64,000 nt of DNA, from the NCBI RefSeq assembly GCF_021504595.1, contig NZ_JACSGT010000001.1, forward strand, positions 124,001-188,000, read 5' to 3'. Numbering within the stretch: the first letter of the stretch is position 1; the number at the start of each line of letters is the position of its first letter. This document shows positions 51,421 through 59,844 of the stretch, piece by piece. The notes under the pieces were generated by a model. The model did no database searches. It saw only the letters and a list, made by a program, of their open reading frames with translations, and was not told the origin of the DNA. This DNA is from Chryseobacterium indicum (GTDB lineage: Bacteria; Bacteroidota; Bacteroidia; Flavobacteriales; Weeksellaceae). Made by a program: the position numbers and the translations under genes.

Positions 51421-52299
51421 TTATCCGTTTACAGCTTCCACTTTTTCTACTAAATCCGGAACAAACTGTTTCAAAATATTTTCAATTCCGCCTTTTAATG
51501 TAGCTGTTGAGCTTGGACATCCGGAACAGGCACCCTGTAAAAGCATTTTTGCGGTTTTATTTTCTTTGTCATATTCCATTAAAGAAATTTTTCCGCCGTC
51601 GTTTTCTACTGCAGGAGCCACATATTCATTTAAAATATCTGAAATTTTCTGTTCGTCGTCTGTATATTCTCTGTTGATGATTTTTTCAACAGGATTTTCA
51701 TGCTTTTGAGCTTCAATATTTGAAATTTCGCCGCCGTTTTGCAGGTATTCTGCAATTAATGCACGAACCGTCATCATTACCTGATGCCATTCTACAGAAT
51801 TGTCTCTCGTAACTGCTACAAAATTATCTGAAATGAAAACTTCCTTCGCAAAATCAAATTCATTGAAAATTGCCTGAGCCAAAGGAACGCCTTCAGCTTC
51901 CTCTCTCGATTTTACTTCTACAAAACCTTCAAGCAATAATTTGTTCGAAACAAATTTCATTACATTCGGATTCGGAGTCATTTCCGCATAGATCTGGTAC
52001 ATTTCTTTCTTCTTCTGAAGATAAATTCTCGGGTTTGCAAGCAATTCATCCTCAATTACATTTTTAAGGCTTTCTGCCACGTGTTCCCATTCTACCGTAT
52101 CCTGCTTTGCAACTGCTACAAAATTTGCCGTGATGAAAATTCTTTCCACAAACGGATAATTGAAAAGTTCCTGAGCAATCGGAATTTCTGAAATATCTGA
52201 ATCTCTGTCCAACTCCAAAGATCCCGGAATGAGGTTGTAATCTGCTACAAATTTCATCACTTTCGGGTTTTCGGTTGGCTCTATAAGTATCGTACGCAT
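51421..52299 (-). CDS. nfu: NifU-like iron-sulfur carrier with duplicated Nfu N-terminal domain
   Basis: A 292-residue protein. Residues 1-88 and about 100-190 are two related Nfu_N modules (MRTILIEPTENPKVMKFVAD; IYAEMTPNPNVMKFVSNK), and about 215-290 is the NifU C-terminal domain, ending with the Fe-S-binding ACSGCPSSTATLKGGIENIL (CxxC). The family holds and delivers Fe-S clusters. The internal duplication of the N-terminal module is unusual among bacterial Nfu proteins. I start at the ATG ending at 52299; an ATG at 52323 adds eight residues unlike the family. Confidence 0.9.
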   Translation of the reverse strand: MRTILIEPTENPKVMKFVADYNLIPGSLELDRDSDISEIPIAQELFNYPFVERIFITANFVAVAKQDTVEWEHVAESLKNVIEDELLANPRIYLQKKKEMYQIYAEMTPNPNVMKFVSNKLLLEGFVEVKSREEAEGVPLAQAIFNEFDFAKEVFISDNFVAVTRDNSVEWHQVMMTVRALIAEYLQNGGEISNIEAQKHENPVEKIINREYTDDEQKISDILNEYVAPAVENDGGKISLMEYDKENKTAKMLLQGACSGCPSSTATLKGGIENILKQFVPDLVEKVEAVNG

Positions 52300-52400
52300 T
52301 TTTTCTTTAAATTTGAGATACAAAAATACGCATAAGAAGTGGGATTGAAGAAAATGGATAGTTAGATTTTTGCTATTAGTGTTATTATTGATTTGAATCC

Positions 52401-52679
52401 ATGAATTTCAGTTATAAAATTTCCTTATTTAATATTCTCGCTCTGATACTCTTCATTTTTGCTTTGTATACAGCTTGTAGAACAGAAGGGGAGTTTTTGC
52501 TTTATGGAGTGGTTTTGTTTTTCGGAATCTTTATTCCCGTTTTATTGTTAATCATTGATTTTGGATTTCAATATGTTATTAAAAGTAAACTAACCATTCT
52601 TTTTTTAGAAATGATAGTATCAGTAATAGGAGGAATGCTCATTTATCTTTATGTGTCACTTTTAAATTTGTTAAATTAA
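52401..52679 (+). CDS. Small membrane protein of unknown function
   Basis: A 92-residue protein with three hydrophobic segments (FNILALILFIFALY, LLYGVVLFFGIFIPVLLLIIDF and LFLEMIVSVIGGMLIYLYVSLLNLL). There is no recognised motif. It is 12 bases upstream of the gamma-carbonic anhydrase gene and shares its strand. Codon composition and hydrophobic organisation suggest a genuine but poorly conserved gene; a role in membrane gas or ion handling is speculation from position. Confidence 0.55.
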   Translation: MNFSYKISLFNILALILFIFALYTACRTEGEFLLYGVVLFFGIFIPVLLLIIDFGFQYVIKSKLTILFLEMIVSVIGGMLIYLYVSLLNLLN

Positions 52680-52691
52680 CATTACATACAT

Positions 52692-53228
52692 ATGGCTTTA
52701 ATAAAAGAACTTTTAGGAAAAACACCACAAATAGGAGAAAATACTTTTCTGGCAGAAACAGCAACAATCATTGGCGATGTTACCATGGGAAAAGACTGCA
52801 GCATTTGGTATAATGCGGTGATTAGAGGAGATGTTCATTACATCAAAATGGGAAATAAAGTAAATGTTCAGGATAATGCAATGTTACATTGTACCTATCA
52901 GAAACATCCTCTGAATATCGGAAATAACGTATCTATTGGTCACAACGCAATTGTTCATGGTTGTACTATTAAAGACAATGTGCTTATCGGAATGGGAGCG
53001 ATTGTAATGGACGACTGTCTTGTGGAAGAAAACTCAATCATCGGTGCCGGTTCTGTGGTAACGCAGGGAACCCATGTAAAATCCGGAGAAGTCTGGGGCG
53101 GTGTTCCGGCAAGAAAAATCAAAGACATCAATTCGCAGCTTCTGGAAGGAGAAGTGAACAGAATTGCAGATAATTACGTAAAATATTCTTCGTGGTATAA
53201 AGAAAACGTGAAGAATGTAGAAGGATAA
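52692..53228 (+). CDS. Gamma-carbonic anhydrase-like hexapeptide-repeat protein
   Basis: A 178-residue left-handed beta-helix protein of the YrdA/CaiE type. Hexapeptide repeats run from about residue 20 to 130, and the three zinc-type histidines are at 66 (AMLHCTY), 84 (SIGHNAI) and 89 (IVHGC). Gamma-CA family members hydrate CO2 when metal and helper residues are present; many YrdA proteins have unproven activity. It is preceded by a small membrane protein gene and followed by a repeat element and terminator. Confidence 0.85.
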   Translation: MALIKELLGKTPQIGENTFLAETATIIGDVTMGKDCSIWYNAVIRGDVHYIKMGNKVNVQDNAMLHCTYQKHPLNIGNNVSIGHNAIVHGCTIKDNVLIGMGAIVMDDCLVEENSIIGAGSVVTQGTHVKSGEVWGGVPARKIKDINSQLLEGEVNRIADNYVKYSSWYKENVKNVEG

Positions 53229-53235
53229 GCTTTAA

Positions 53236-53300
53236 TTCAATGATGGATGGTGAATTTGCTTCGCAGGTAAATTTTCACAATAAATTCAAATTCATGAAAT
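53236..53300. repeat. Dispersed repeat fragment, copy 1 (GGTGAATTTGCTTCGCAGG family)
   Basis: TGGATGGTGAATTTGCTTCGCAGGTAAATTTTCACAAT resembles TGAATGGTCAATTTTGCTCTGCAAGTGAATTTTTACAAT at 62052-62090, with about 80% identity over 38 bases by eye. Both lie just upstream of intrinsic terminators and are in the same orientation. It looks like a short dispersed element. Confidence 0.5.
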
Positions 53301-53338
53301 AAAAAAGCATTGCTGAGATTTTTAGCAATGCTTTTTTT
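53301..53338. terminator. Bidirectional terminator between gamma-CA and lipoprotein genes
   Basis: A perfect 13-bp stem AAAAAGCATTGCT/AGCAATGCTTTTT with a 9-base loop; A-run on one side and T-run on the other serve both convergent genes (stops at 53228 on plus and 53378 on minus). Confidence 0.8.
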
Positions 53339-53377
53339 ATCCTTAGTGAAATTCCTGAAAGAATTTAATGGTTTTAA

Positions 53378-53818
53378 TTAGTAAATAAGTTCGGCTTTGC
53401 CCTTTATACATTTAATCGCCGTTGGAGGATTCACCATCATGCAGTCCGACATAATTCCGTATTTCTCGTTAAATGCTTTTACTTTTTCTGTATAATCATC
53501 AATTCTGCTTAAAATACTTTCCTCCATTTTTTTAGGATAGGCAATATACATTTGTGGTCCGCCGCATGATTTTGCGCCCATCGGAGCGAAAGACCACTCA
53601 TTTGCATTTGTGCATTTTTCTTTTGCAACTTCAGATTCTATGGAAACCCGGATTCTGTCGAGCTGTGCCTGATCGTATTTCTGGCTGCTTTCATCGGCAG
53701 GTCTTTCCGCGATATCCTGAGGAAGATTGGCGTTTGCTTCTTTTGCGGTTCCACACGAAACAAACACTACCGAAACACTGAATAATACAGCAGAAATATA
53801 AGAAAGAGGTTTTAGCAT
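53378..53818 (-). CDS. Lipoprotein of unknown function
   Basis: A 146-residue lipoprotein starting at the ATG ending at 53818 (MLKPLSYISAVLFSVSVVFVSC), lipobox VFVSC with lipidated Cys22. An ATG ten codons upstream would place a charged segment ahead of the signal peptide. The mature part has four cysteines (KCTN, KSCGG, DCMM, IKCIKG), which could pair. No family recognised. It diverges from the PIF1-like helicase gene; the two start codons are only 80 bases apart. Confidence 0.65.
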   Translation of the reverse strand: MLKPLSYISAVLFSVSVVFVSCGTAKEANANLPQDIAERPADESSQKYDQAQLDRIRVSIESEVAKEKCTNANEWSFAPMGAKSCGGPQMYIAYPKKMEESILSRIDDYTEKVKAFNEKYGIMSDCMMVNPPTAIKCIKGKAELIY

Positions 53819-53900
53819 AATGACTTTTTTCTGTTTCAAAATTTTCAAAACTTATGCCAAGATAAGGATTTTAAGTTTCATTTCCGTAATTTTGACAGCG

Positions 53901-56027
53901 ATGAACAATCATTTTTTTGACTTAATAGAACATACCAACCGAAGCGTATTTTTAACGGGAAAAGCAGGAACAGGAAAGACGACTTTCCTCAACGATTTTG
54001 TAAAACGTACCAGAAAAAAACACATCGTTGTTGCTCCTACAGGAATTGCAGCCATTAATGCAGGTGGCGTAACCATTCATTCTATGTTTGGACTGCCATT
54101 GAGAACGTTTTTACCAACTACGGAAAGAATTGATACCAGTCTGGCAAATAATATCGCCGACCTGATGCCTCATTTCAAATACCGAAAAGATAAGCTTAAA
54201 CTTTTGCGGGAAGTAGAAGTAATTATTATTGATGAGGTTTCCATGCTTCGATCTGATGTTCTGGATATGATGGATTTTTCTCTTAGGTTTATCCGTAGAA
54301 ATAATCAGCGTTTTGGAGGCGTTCAGATGTTGTTCATCGGAGATTTGTATCAGCTTCCGCCGGTTGTGAGGGATGAGCATATTCTTAAAATGTACTACAA
54401 TTCGCCTTTCTTTTTTGATAGTCATGCGATTAAGGAAATCCCATTGATTACGATAGAGTTAACCAAAGTTTACCGTCAGTCGGATGAAGATTTTCTTGCC
54501 ATTCTGAATGCGATCCGAGACGGAGATATTGCGAATATAGATTTTGAAAGGCTAAATGAAAGATATGATCCGGATTTTAATTCCGGAGACGAACCTTATG
54601 TTTATCTCTGTTCGCACAATAAAATGGCAGACGATATCAATCAGGAAAAACTCGACGAAATAAAAATAACGTCCAAAACCTACGAAGCGAAACTTTTCGG
54701 AGAATTTAAAGAAAATCAGTTCCCGAACGAACAGTTTTTAGACTTGAAAATCGGAGCGCAGATTATGTTTATCCGAAATGATATTTCCGGAGAAAAAAGA
54801 TATTTCAACGGAAAACTGGGCGAAATTTCTGCGTTGGACGAAAACGAAATTAAAGTAATTCTGGATGGTAGCGAAAGAGAAATTACCGTAAAACGTGAAG
54901 TCTGGGAACAGAAAAAATATTTTCTGGATACCGATAAAAATATTAAGGAAGAAGTTTTGGGGAGTTTCGAACAGTTTCCGATAAAATTAGCGTGGGCGGT
55001 TACCATTCATAAAAGTCAGGGTTTAACCTTTGACCGTGTGATTATTGATGCCGGAAAAAGTTTTACCGCAGGACAGGTATATGTTGCCTTATCGCGTTGC
55101 CGTACTTTGGAAGGGATTGTTCTGAAATCTAAAATTACGCCCGAAGTTATTTTTAAAGACAACAGAATTCTGCATTTCCATACCGATACAGTTGCGAATG
55201 ATCAGGTTGAAAAGATTTTAAATAACGAAAAATACGATTACAGCATCAGAAAAGTGCTTCGTGCTGTAGATTCTCAGTGGCTTTTAAAAGAAGTTGAAGA
55301 CTGGAATAATCTTTCAATCGTAACGAAAAGTCTGGATCATCTTAAGACGAAACAATTATATAACCAGTTAAAACCTGAAATCGTCAATCTCGGAAAGATT
55401 TTCGAAAAACTGGAAAGGGTTATTTCCCAAAAGGTGAATAATTTTATTGAGCAGAAAGAAGAATGGTCTGAAATTGAAAGCAAAACCAAAGGTGCTGTGA
55501 ACTTCTTTTTTACCGCAATCAGAGATAAGGTTTTCAGTCCGCTGAAAGATTTTTATGCCGAAATTAAAGGGACAAAAGGTCTGAAACAATATAATGAAGA
55601 TTTCCGTGTTTGGCTGGAAGATATTGAAGAATATTTAAACAGTTTAAAGGAAATTCATTTGCTGGAAACAAAACTTCTGGATGAGATCAATAACAAGGAA
55701 GTGAGCATGAAAGTCGCAAAAGTTCCTTCTCAGGTTCTTACGTTCCAGTTGTTTGAGCAGGGGAAAACCATCGGGGAAATCGCTTTGGAAAGAGGTTTGG
55801 TGAAAGAAACCGTGATTGGTCATCTCGCAAAATTTGCAGAACAGGGATTGCTCGATATTTCAAGAGTTGTTACTTCGGATAAAATAAAAGCCTTTGAAGA
55901 TATTTTCTATAAAGATCCCAAAGAAACTTTAACGGAGTGGAAAAATGTTCTCCCAAGTCATTTTGAATTTAACGAAATCCGTATTCTGATCAATCATTTC
56001 AATTATCTGAAAGAGAAAAATCAATAA
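53901..56027 (+). CDS. PIF1-like helicase with C-terminal HTH domain
   Basis: A 708-residue helicase starting at the ATG at 53901 (MNNHFFDLIEHTNRSVFL); the longer frame from 53820 overlaps the promoter region and adds no conserved segment. Walker A is LTGKAGTGKTTFLND (about residues 18-32), Walker B is IIIDEVSML, and PIF1-type motifs include GAQIMFIRND and TIHKSQGLTFDRVIIDAG followed by VALSRCR. The C-terminal 50 residues form a RecQ/HTH_40-like helix-turn-helix (TFQLFEQGKTIGEIALERGLVKETVIGHLAKFAEQG). It probably unwinds DNA structures; G-quadruplex or R-loop use is speculation. Confidence 0.88.
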   Translation: MNNHFFDLIEHTNRSVFLTGKAGTGKTTFLNDFVKRTRKKHIVVAPTGIAAINAGGVTIHSMFGLPLRTFLPTTERIDTSLANNIADLMPHFKYRKDKLKLLREVEVIIIDEVSMLRSDVLDMMDFSLRFIRRNNQRFGGVQMLFIGDLYQLPPVVRDEHILKMYYNSPFFFDSHAIKEIPLITIELTKVYRQSDEDFLAILNAIRDGDIANIDFERLNERYDPDFNSGDEPYVYLCSHNKMADDINQEKLDEIKITSKTYEAKLFGEFKENQFPNEQFLDLKIGAQIMFIRNDISGEKRYFNGKLGEISALDENEIKVILDGSEREITVKREVWEQKKYFLDTDKNIKEEVLGSFEQFPIKLAWAVTIHKSQGLTFDRVIIDAGKSFTAGQVYVALSRCRTLEGIVLKSKITPEVIFKDNRILHFHTDTVANDQVEKILNNEKYDYSIRKVLRAVDSQWLLKEVEDWNNLSIVTKSLDHLKTKQLYNQLKPEIVNLGKIFEKLERVISQKVNNFIEQKEEWSEIESKTKGAVNFFFTAIRDKVFSPLKDFYAEIKGTKGLKQYNEDFRVWLEDIEEYLNSLKEIHLLETKLLDEINNKEVSMKVAKVPSQVLTFQLFEQGKTIGEIALERGLVKETVIGHLAKFAEQGLLDISRVVTSDKIKAFEDIFYKDPKETLTEWKNVLPSHFEFNEIRILINHFNYLKEKNQ

Positions 56028-56053
56028 AATATTGCTGATCTGTCAGTGACAAG

Positions 56054-56088
56054 CCTCACAGGTTTTTAAAACCTGTGAGGTTTTTTTA
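56054..56088 (+). terminator. Intrinsic terminator of the helicase gene
   Basis: A near-perfect 13-bp stem CCTCACAGGTTTT/AAAACCTGTGAGG with a 1-base loop and TTTTTTT tail, 27 bases after the helicase stop codon. Confidence 0.8.
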
Positions 56089-56156
56089 ATATAAAATTCT
56101 GGAAAAATAAAATCCAGATGAATTTTTGTATTTTTAGGTCTTAAATCCTCATCACA

Positions 56157-56528
56157 ATGAAATATCTATTTACTTTTCTGTTTGCCTTTTTACTGAATGC
56201 GGATCACGGTTCTAAATTTAATTACGATCTGCTCATTGGTTCGTGGTCGCAGAAATCCATTGCGAACAGCAATTCTACCGGAATATTCACCTTTAAAAAA
56301 GACAGTACGGCAAGTCTTGAAATGATCGATCAGGCTTCCAACGGGATGATTGGCGGAATGAACGGACCTTACAAAATTGAAAGAACCAAAGGAAACCTGA
56401 AAATTACGTTATTGGGAAAAGAAAAAATATTTGAAATTCAGGAACTGAGCAAAGATGTCTTGGTAATTCAGAATAAAAAGGAAGGTAAGGAAAAACAGAT
56501 TTTTAAACGGTATACCGAAGAAAAATAA
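56157..56528 (+). CDS. Small exported protein, lipocalin-like, unknown function
   Basis: A 123-residue protein with an N-terminal hydrophobic signal (MKYLFTFLFAFLLNA). The mature part opens with YDLLIGSWSQKS, the GxW of lipocalin-like folds, and continues with beta strands (GIFTFKKDSTASLEMI; NLKITLLGKEKIFEIQEL). Lipocalin-like domains of this kind are common exported proteins in Bacteroidetes with unclear ligand. It converges with 56583-57020 on a shared terminator. Confidence 0.6.
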   Translation: MKYLFTFLFAFLLNADHGSKFNYDLLIGSWSQKSIANSNSTGIFTFKKDSTASLEMIDQASNGMIGGMNGPYKIERTKGNLKITLLGKEKIFEIQELSKDVLVIQNKKEGKEKQIFKRYTEEK

Positions 56529-56544
56529 GACTTTTCTGAAAAAA

Positions 56545-56585
56545 ATAAAAGGTCAGCAATTGAGAAAATTACTGACCTTTTTTTA
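56545..56585. terminator. Bidirectional terminator between convergent small genes
   Basis: A stem AAAAGGTCAG/CTGACCTTTT extended by AATT/AATT with a small bulge, flanked by A- and T-runs. It serves the plus gene (stop 56528) and the minus gene (stop 56583). Confidence 0.75.
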
Positions 56586-57020
56586 TTTGCTAAGCATATC
56601 CTGATTCACACGATAGCCTACAATTTTTATATCTCCGTTTTCATCTTTTTCTAAAGTGAAAGTTTCCTGTGTTTTTTCAGTTCCTCTTTTCACATCGTAA
56701 ACGAAAAGATATTCACTCTTGGGATTACTGCCTTTTACAACCAGTGTTTCCCAGTGAGAAAGATTATATTCTTCAACCGGACCTATTTGCCCTGTTACAT
56801 TTAAAAGTTCTGTAAGTTTTTCTTTACTCGTTACGCTGAAAAATTTTTCTCCAAACAGCTTATAAATGTCGTCCTGATTTCCACCATATCGGATTTCCCA
56901 ATAGAACTTCTGCGGCACTTTTTCACCATCTGCTTTATCGGATTCCCGGTCTTTGTAAAACTGGTTGAAGTTACAGCTTAGTAACAGAAAGGATAAAAGA
57001 AGTAGATAAATGCTTTTCAT
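56583..57020 (-). CDS. Lipoprotein of unknown function
   Basis: A 145-residue lipoprotein with signal MKSIYLLLLSFLLLSC (lipidated Cys16). The mature part is polar and beta-rich (FYWEIRYGGNQDDIYKLFGEKFFSV; KREKTFTLEKDENGDIKIVGYRVN), ending like the DUF4019-type or cystatin-like small proteins that read 'GxxKIxGYxV'. No family is certain. It is one of several small minus-strand envelope genes between 56.5 and 59.6 kb. Confidence 0.6.
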   Translation of the reverse strand: MKSIYLLLLSFLLLSCNFNQFYKDRESDKADGEKVPQKFYWEIRYGGNQDDIYKLFGEKFFSVTSKEKLTELLNVTGQIGPVEEYNLSHWETLVVKGSNPKSEYLFVYDVKRGTEKTQETFTLEKDENGDIKIVGYRVNQDMLSK

Positions 57021-57081
57021 TTTAAATTATTTTTTTTAATCGTTATATGTTATTTTTTCTTTTGCTGAATTTTTTGAAAAT

Positions 57082-57882
57082 CTAGTAGTAATTATATTGA
57101 AAATGCTGTGCACATCGAAGATAAAATAGATTTGTAATTAAGAGGTCAGCTTCGTTAACAAATTCATTTAACTCCTGAATCCGTTCCGTTTTTTCCTGCT
57201 CTGTGGATTCTTTGTCAATTTTAACTTCGTCGTCGATCCTTTGTCTCAGCGACTGTATATAAAGTTTCTTTTGTTTTGAAACATCATATTCATCTTTGGA
57301 TTGACTGTTATCTGATTCAGAATGAAGATAGACAGCATATTCAGCATCTGCAACAAGGCGGGATTGCTGATGCCCGAAAAATGTTCCGCCATTCGCGAGA
57401 TAGCCAAAAATCGAATTGATAGCAGAGTAAATTCTGATTAATTTTTTACGATGTCGGGCATTCTTTTCTATTCCGTTTTTTTGTGCCAGAAAATAAGCGT
57501 AAAGATTATAATACTGATCTTGTCCGGCTTCACTGCTGAAATCTGAACCAAAATTTCGGTAAGTAATATCTGGACTTTGGATTATTTCATCGAAAAATTC
57601 AGGGTGATTATCGATTATTTTGTTGAAATCTTGTCTGCTCAGTTTTAATAAAAAATCATTTTCATTACGTATCACTACAGTATCGAGTGTTGTATAATGT
57701 TTTGAATTTAAATTTTTTATTTTTTGACTTTCATATTTTTTCTGTTTATCTTCAGCAATCTTTGAAAAAATATTTGTGTTTGCAGTCAGTGAATCTTTGT
57801 TTTCAGTTGTCTCATTTACAATTTTGTTTTTTTCACAGCTTATGATGAATAAAAACAGCAAGATTACACTTTTCTTTTTCAC
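57082..57882 (-). CDS. Lipoprotein of unknown function
   Basis: A 266-residue lipoprotein with signal MKKKSVILLFLFIISC (lipidated Cys16). The mature part starts with a Thr/Asn/Lys-rich linker and continues as an alpha-helical domain with many Tyr and Gln (QDQYYNLYAYFLAQKNGIEKNARH). It has the look of accessory envelope proteins; no family recognised. It is 61 bases upstream of the lipoprotein at 56583-57020 on the same strand and may be co-expressed. Confidence 0.6.
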   Translation of the reverse strand: MKKKSVILLFLFIISCEKNKIVNETTENKDSLTANTNIFSKIAEDKQKKYESQKIKNLNSKHYTTLDTVVIRNENDFLLKLSRQDFNKIIDNHPEFFDEIIQSPDITYRNFGSDFSSEAGQDQYYNLYAYFLAQKNGIEKNARHRKKLIRIYSAINSIFGYLANGGTFFGHQQSRLVADAEYAVYLHSESDNSQSKDEYDVSKQKKLYIQSLRQRIDDEVKIDKESTEQEKTERIQELNEFVNEADLLITNLFYLRCAQHFQYNYY

Positions 57883-57942
57883 CGTTTAGTTTTTAGAGTA
57901 ATAAAGATATAATATAAAAGGCATATATTAAATAGTAGAGAA

Positions 57943-58635
57943 TTAAAATTTTTCAACCGAAATAAAAACGCCTTTATGATCACTCACCACATTTTTATCC
58001 ACAAAAATTCTGCATTCTGTATCGTCTGAAAAAACTTTCGGAATCACAATATGATCAATATTTTCTTTAATTTCTGAAGTTACAGGGATGATGTTCAGTT
58101 TTTCAAAAAGATTTTTTAAAGCTTCTGTTGTTTTTAAATTAATTGAAAATTGTTCTTCTCCTTTTCGGAAGGATGTATTAAAATCGCCAACGATAAAAAT
58201 ATTTTTGTTCTCTGCATAAATTTTTCGACAGTCGTGAATGGTATTCTGCAATTCTATATCCACAAAAGGTTTTCGGTTAAACCAAGTTCCGATAATCGTA
58301 CAATAGAAAACAATTTTCCCCAATTCTGTTTCAAATTCCAAAGCGAGATTGGTTTTATCATCTGCCACAACATATTTTTTCGAATAAGGAATTTTAGAGT
58401 ACAAAACTGTCCGGAAAGCTTTTTCTCCTTTTAAATATTCCGAATAATTGAGATTTTCATAAACGGTGTTCTCAGGAATTGGCGAACAGAGATATTGATA
58501 CGGGAAATTTTGAAGATCAAGATTGACGGCTTCAGTAAGAATAAGGAAATCGAAATCAAACTGATTAAGAAATTCTGCGGTTCCTGAAGATTTCTTTTTT
58601 CTTGCCCAATCGATGTTGAGGGTTGCAATTTTCAA
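57943..58635 (-). CDS. Endonuclease/exonuclease/phosphatase (EEP) family protein
   Basis: A 230-residue protein with the EEP fold. The opening MKIATLNIDWARK has the Asn of the N-term motif; FLILTEA carries the catalytic Glu; NIFIVGDFNTS carries the Asp/Asn metal site; IDHIVIP and VVSDHKGV carry the final Asp/His pair. EEP proteins cleave nucleic acids or phosphoesters, for example exodeoxyribonuclease III or sphingomyelinase. No signal peptide is seen, so it may act on intracellular nucleic acid. Its start overlaps the stop of 58632-59087 by four bases (ATGA). Confidence 0.85.
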   Translation of the reverse strand: MKIATLNIDWARKKKSSGTAEFLNQFDFDFLILTEAVNLDLQNFPYQYLCSPIPENTVYENLNYSEYLKGEKAFRTVLYSKIPYSKKYVVADDKTNLALEFETELGKIVFYCTIIGTWFNRKPFVDIELQNTIHDCRKIYAENKNIFIVGDFNTSFRKGEEQFSINLKTTEALKNLFEKLNIIPVTSEIKENIDHIVIPKVFSDDTECRIFVDKNVVSDHKGVFISVEKF

Positions 58636-59087
58636 TATTCCCTGTTTAAAATTAATTTCCTTTGATTGTTGTCATAATAACTTGCATAACGACTTGTATC
58701 TTTGAAGAATATTTCTTCATTTTCTATTTCATTAAATCGTTGCTTATCGGTTTTTGCAAAATCAATCAGCGTATATGTATTTTCATCTAAAACAGTAAAA
58801 TCAACGAGTTTTAAATATTCAGGAACAGATTTTCTGTCGATCATAATCTTTCCTCTGCCAAACTGATGTCTGTCCTGTCCATTTTTCTTCACTCCGGAAA
58901 CCCAATATTCTTCGCCCGTTTCAATATCAAAATGATTTCCCGAAATGCCGGGAATTTTAAGTTTTTTAAGAGCCTTATTATTGAAATATACTGTTTGTCC
59001 GGATTTTGAAAATTCAACCCAACCAATCCACGCAGATCCGTGATGACCGGAAGATTTGTTTTCGATATACCTTATTTTTGATTTCAT
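58632..59087 (-). CDS. Conserved protein with GHHG...KNGQDRH motif, unknown function
   Basis: A 151-residue soluble protein starting MKSKIRYIENKSSGHHGSAWIGWVEFSKSGQTVYF. The internal motifs GHHGSAWIG, YWVSGVKKNGQDRHQFGRG and MIDRKSVPEYL are a distinct pattern found in a widespread bacterial family, often mislabelled with unrelated enzyme names. Biochemical role is unknown. It is coupled to the EEP-family gene downstream by a four-base overlap. Confidence 0.7.
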   Translation of the reverse strand: MKSKIRYIENKSSGHHGSAWIGWVEFSKSGQTVYFNNKALKKLKIPGISGNHFDIETGEEYWVSGVKKNGQDRHQFGRGKIMIDRKSVPEYLKLVDFTVLDENTYTLIDFAKTDKQRFNEIENEEIFFKDTSRYASYYDNNQRKLILNREY

Positions 59088-59103
59088 GTTTTAATTATTG
59101 ATC

Positions 59104-59609
59104 TTATCTTTTTAATTTTTCAAAGTCATATAAAGTAATGAAATCAATTTTATGACCCCATATTTCATTCATTTTCGCCTTGGGAAAAACTCCTGAAATA
59201 GAGGTGTTTTCAAATTCATCCTTGAAATAATATTTTATATCCGCTTTATAGATTAAAGATGTTTTTACATTGCTTTTTAAAGATAAAAGAGATTTCCAGT
59301 CTTTATCTTCCTTCCCTTCGTTATAGTAAGCTCCTGTGAAAAAAACTTCAATCGTATTTTCTTTAATATCTTTTGAGAAAATATCTTTCTCCTTACTTAA
59401 AGGATAATATTCTTTATAAGGTTCCATGCTCAAAACGCGGTATTCATATTTATTGCCATTTTCTTTCAGTTCTAAAATAATTTTTGAACCTAAAGGAAAA
59501 GTAAATGTTCCATATTCGGTGGGAAATGTAGTAGGAATATTCAGTTTTTTTTAGAAAATATTTTTCCTGTAAAAATTAAAATGATAATAAGAAATAAGAG
59601 TTTTTTCAT
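59104..59609 (-). pseudogene. Frameshifted secreted-protein gene (signal peptide split from body)
   Basis: An ATG ending at 59609 encodes a clean signal peptide (MKKLLFLIIILIFTGKIFS), but the frame stops (TGA at 59541-59543) just after a run of eight A (59545-59552). In the next frame the body continues without interruption (KLNIPTTFPTEYGTFTFPLGSK ... to the stop at 59104). With nine A the two parts would be one 168-residue exported protein. The body alone has an internal ATG at 59433 giving 109 residues. Either a real disruption, an on/off switch by polymerase slippage in the A-run, or a sequencing error. Confidence 0.75.
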
Positions 59610-59762
59610 GGTTAAATTTTGAATTGAAATCAATACCAAATATACAAAAAGTGATTATTCAAAAAAGCGATTTAATATTAGCCTGATTTCTCATAGTTTT
59701 TCCCTGAACCTCACCATTAATCCTATCGATTACAAAAAGTAACTAATGCAGTTTATTAGTCT

Positions 59763-59770
59763 TATCTTTG
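59763..59770 (+). promoter_or_regulatory. Putative -7 promoter element of the LLM oxidoreductase gene
   Basis: TATCTTTG, an exact TAnnTTTG match, about 75 bases before the ATG at 59845. No clear -33 TTG. A short out-of-frame ATG follows. Confidence 0.4.
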
Positions 59771-59844
59771 TTGCGTAAAAATTTAAAATAATGAAACCGA
59801 CAAAAGTTTTATGAAATGCTTTTGTCTAAACAGAATATCCCGAT

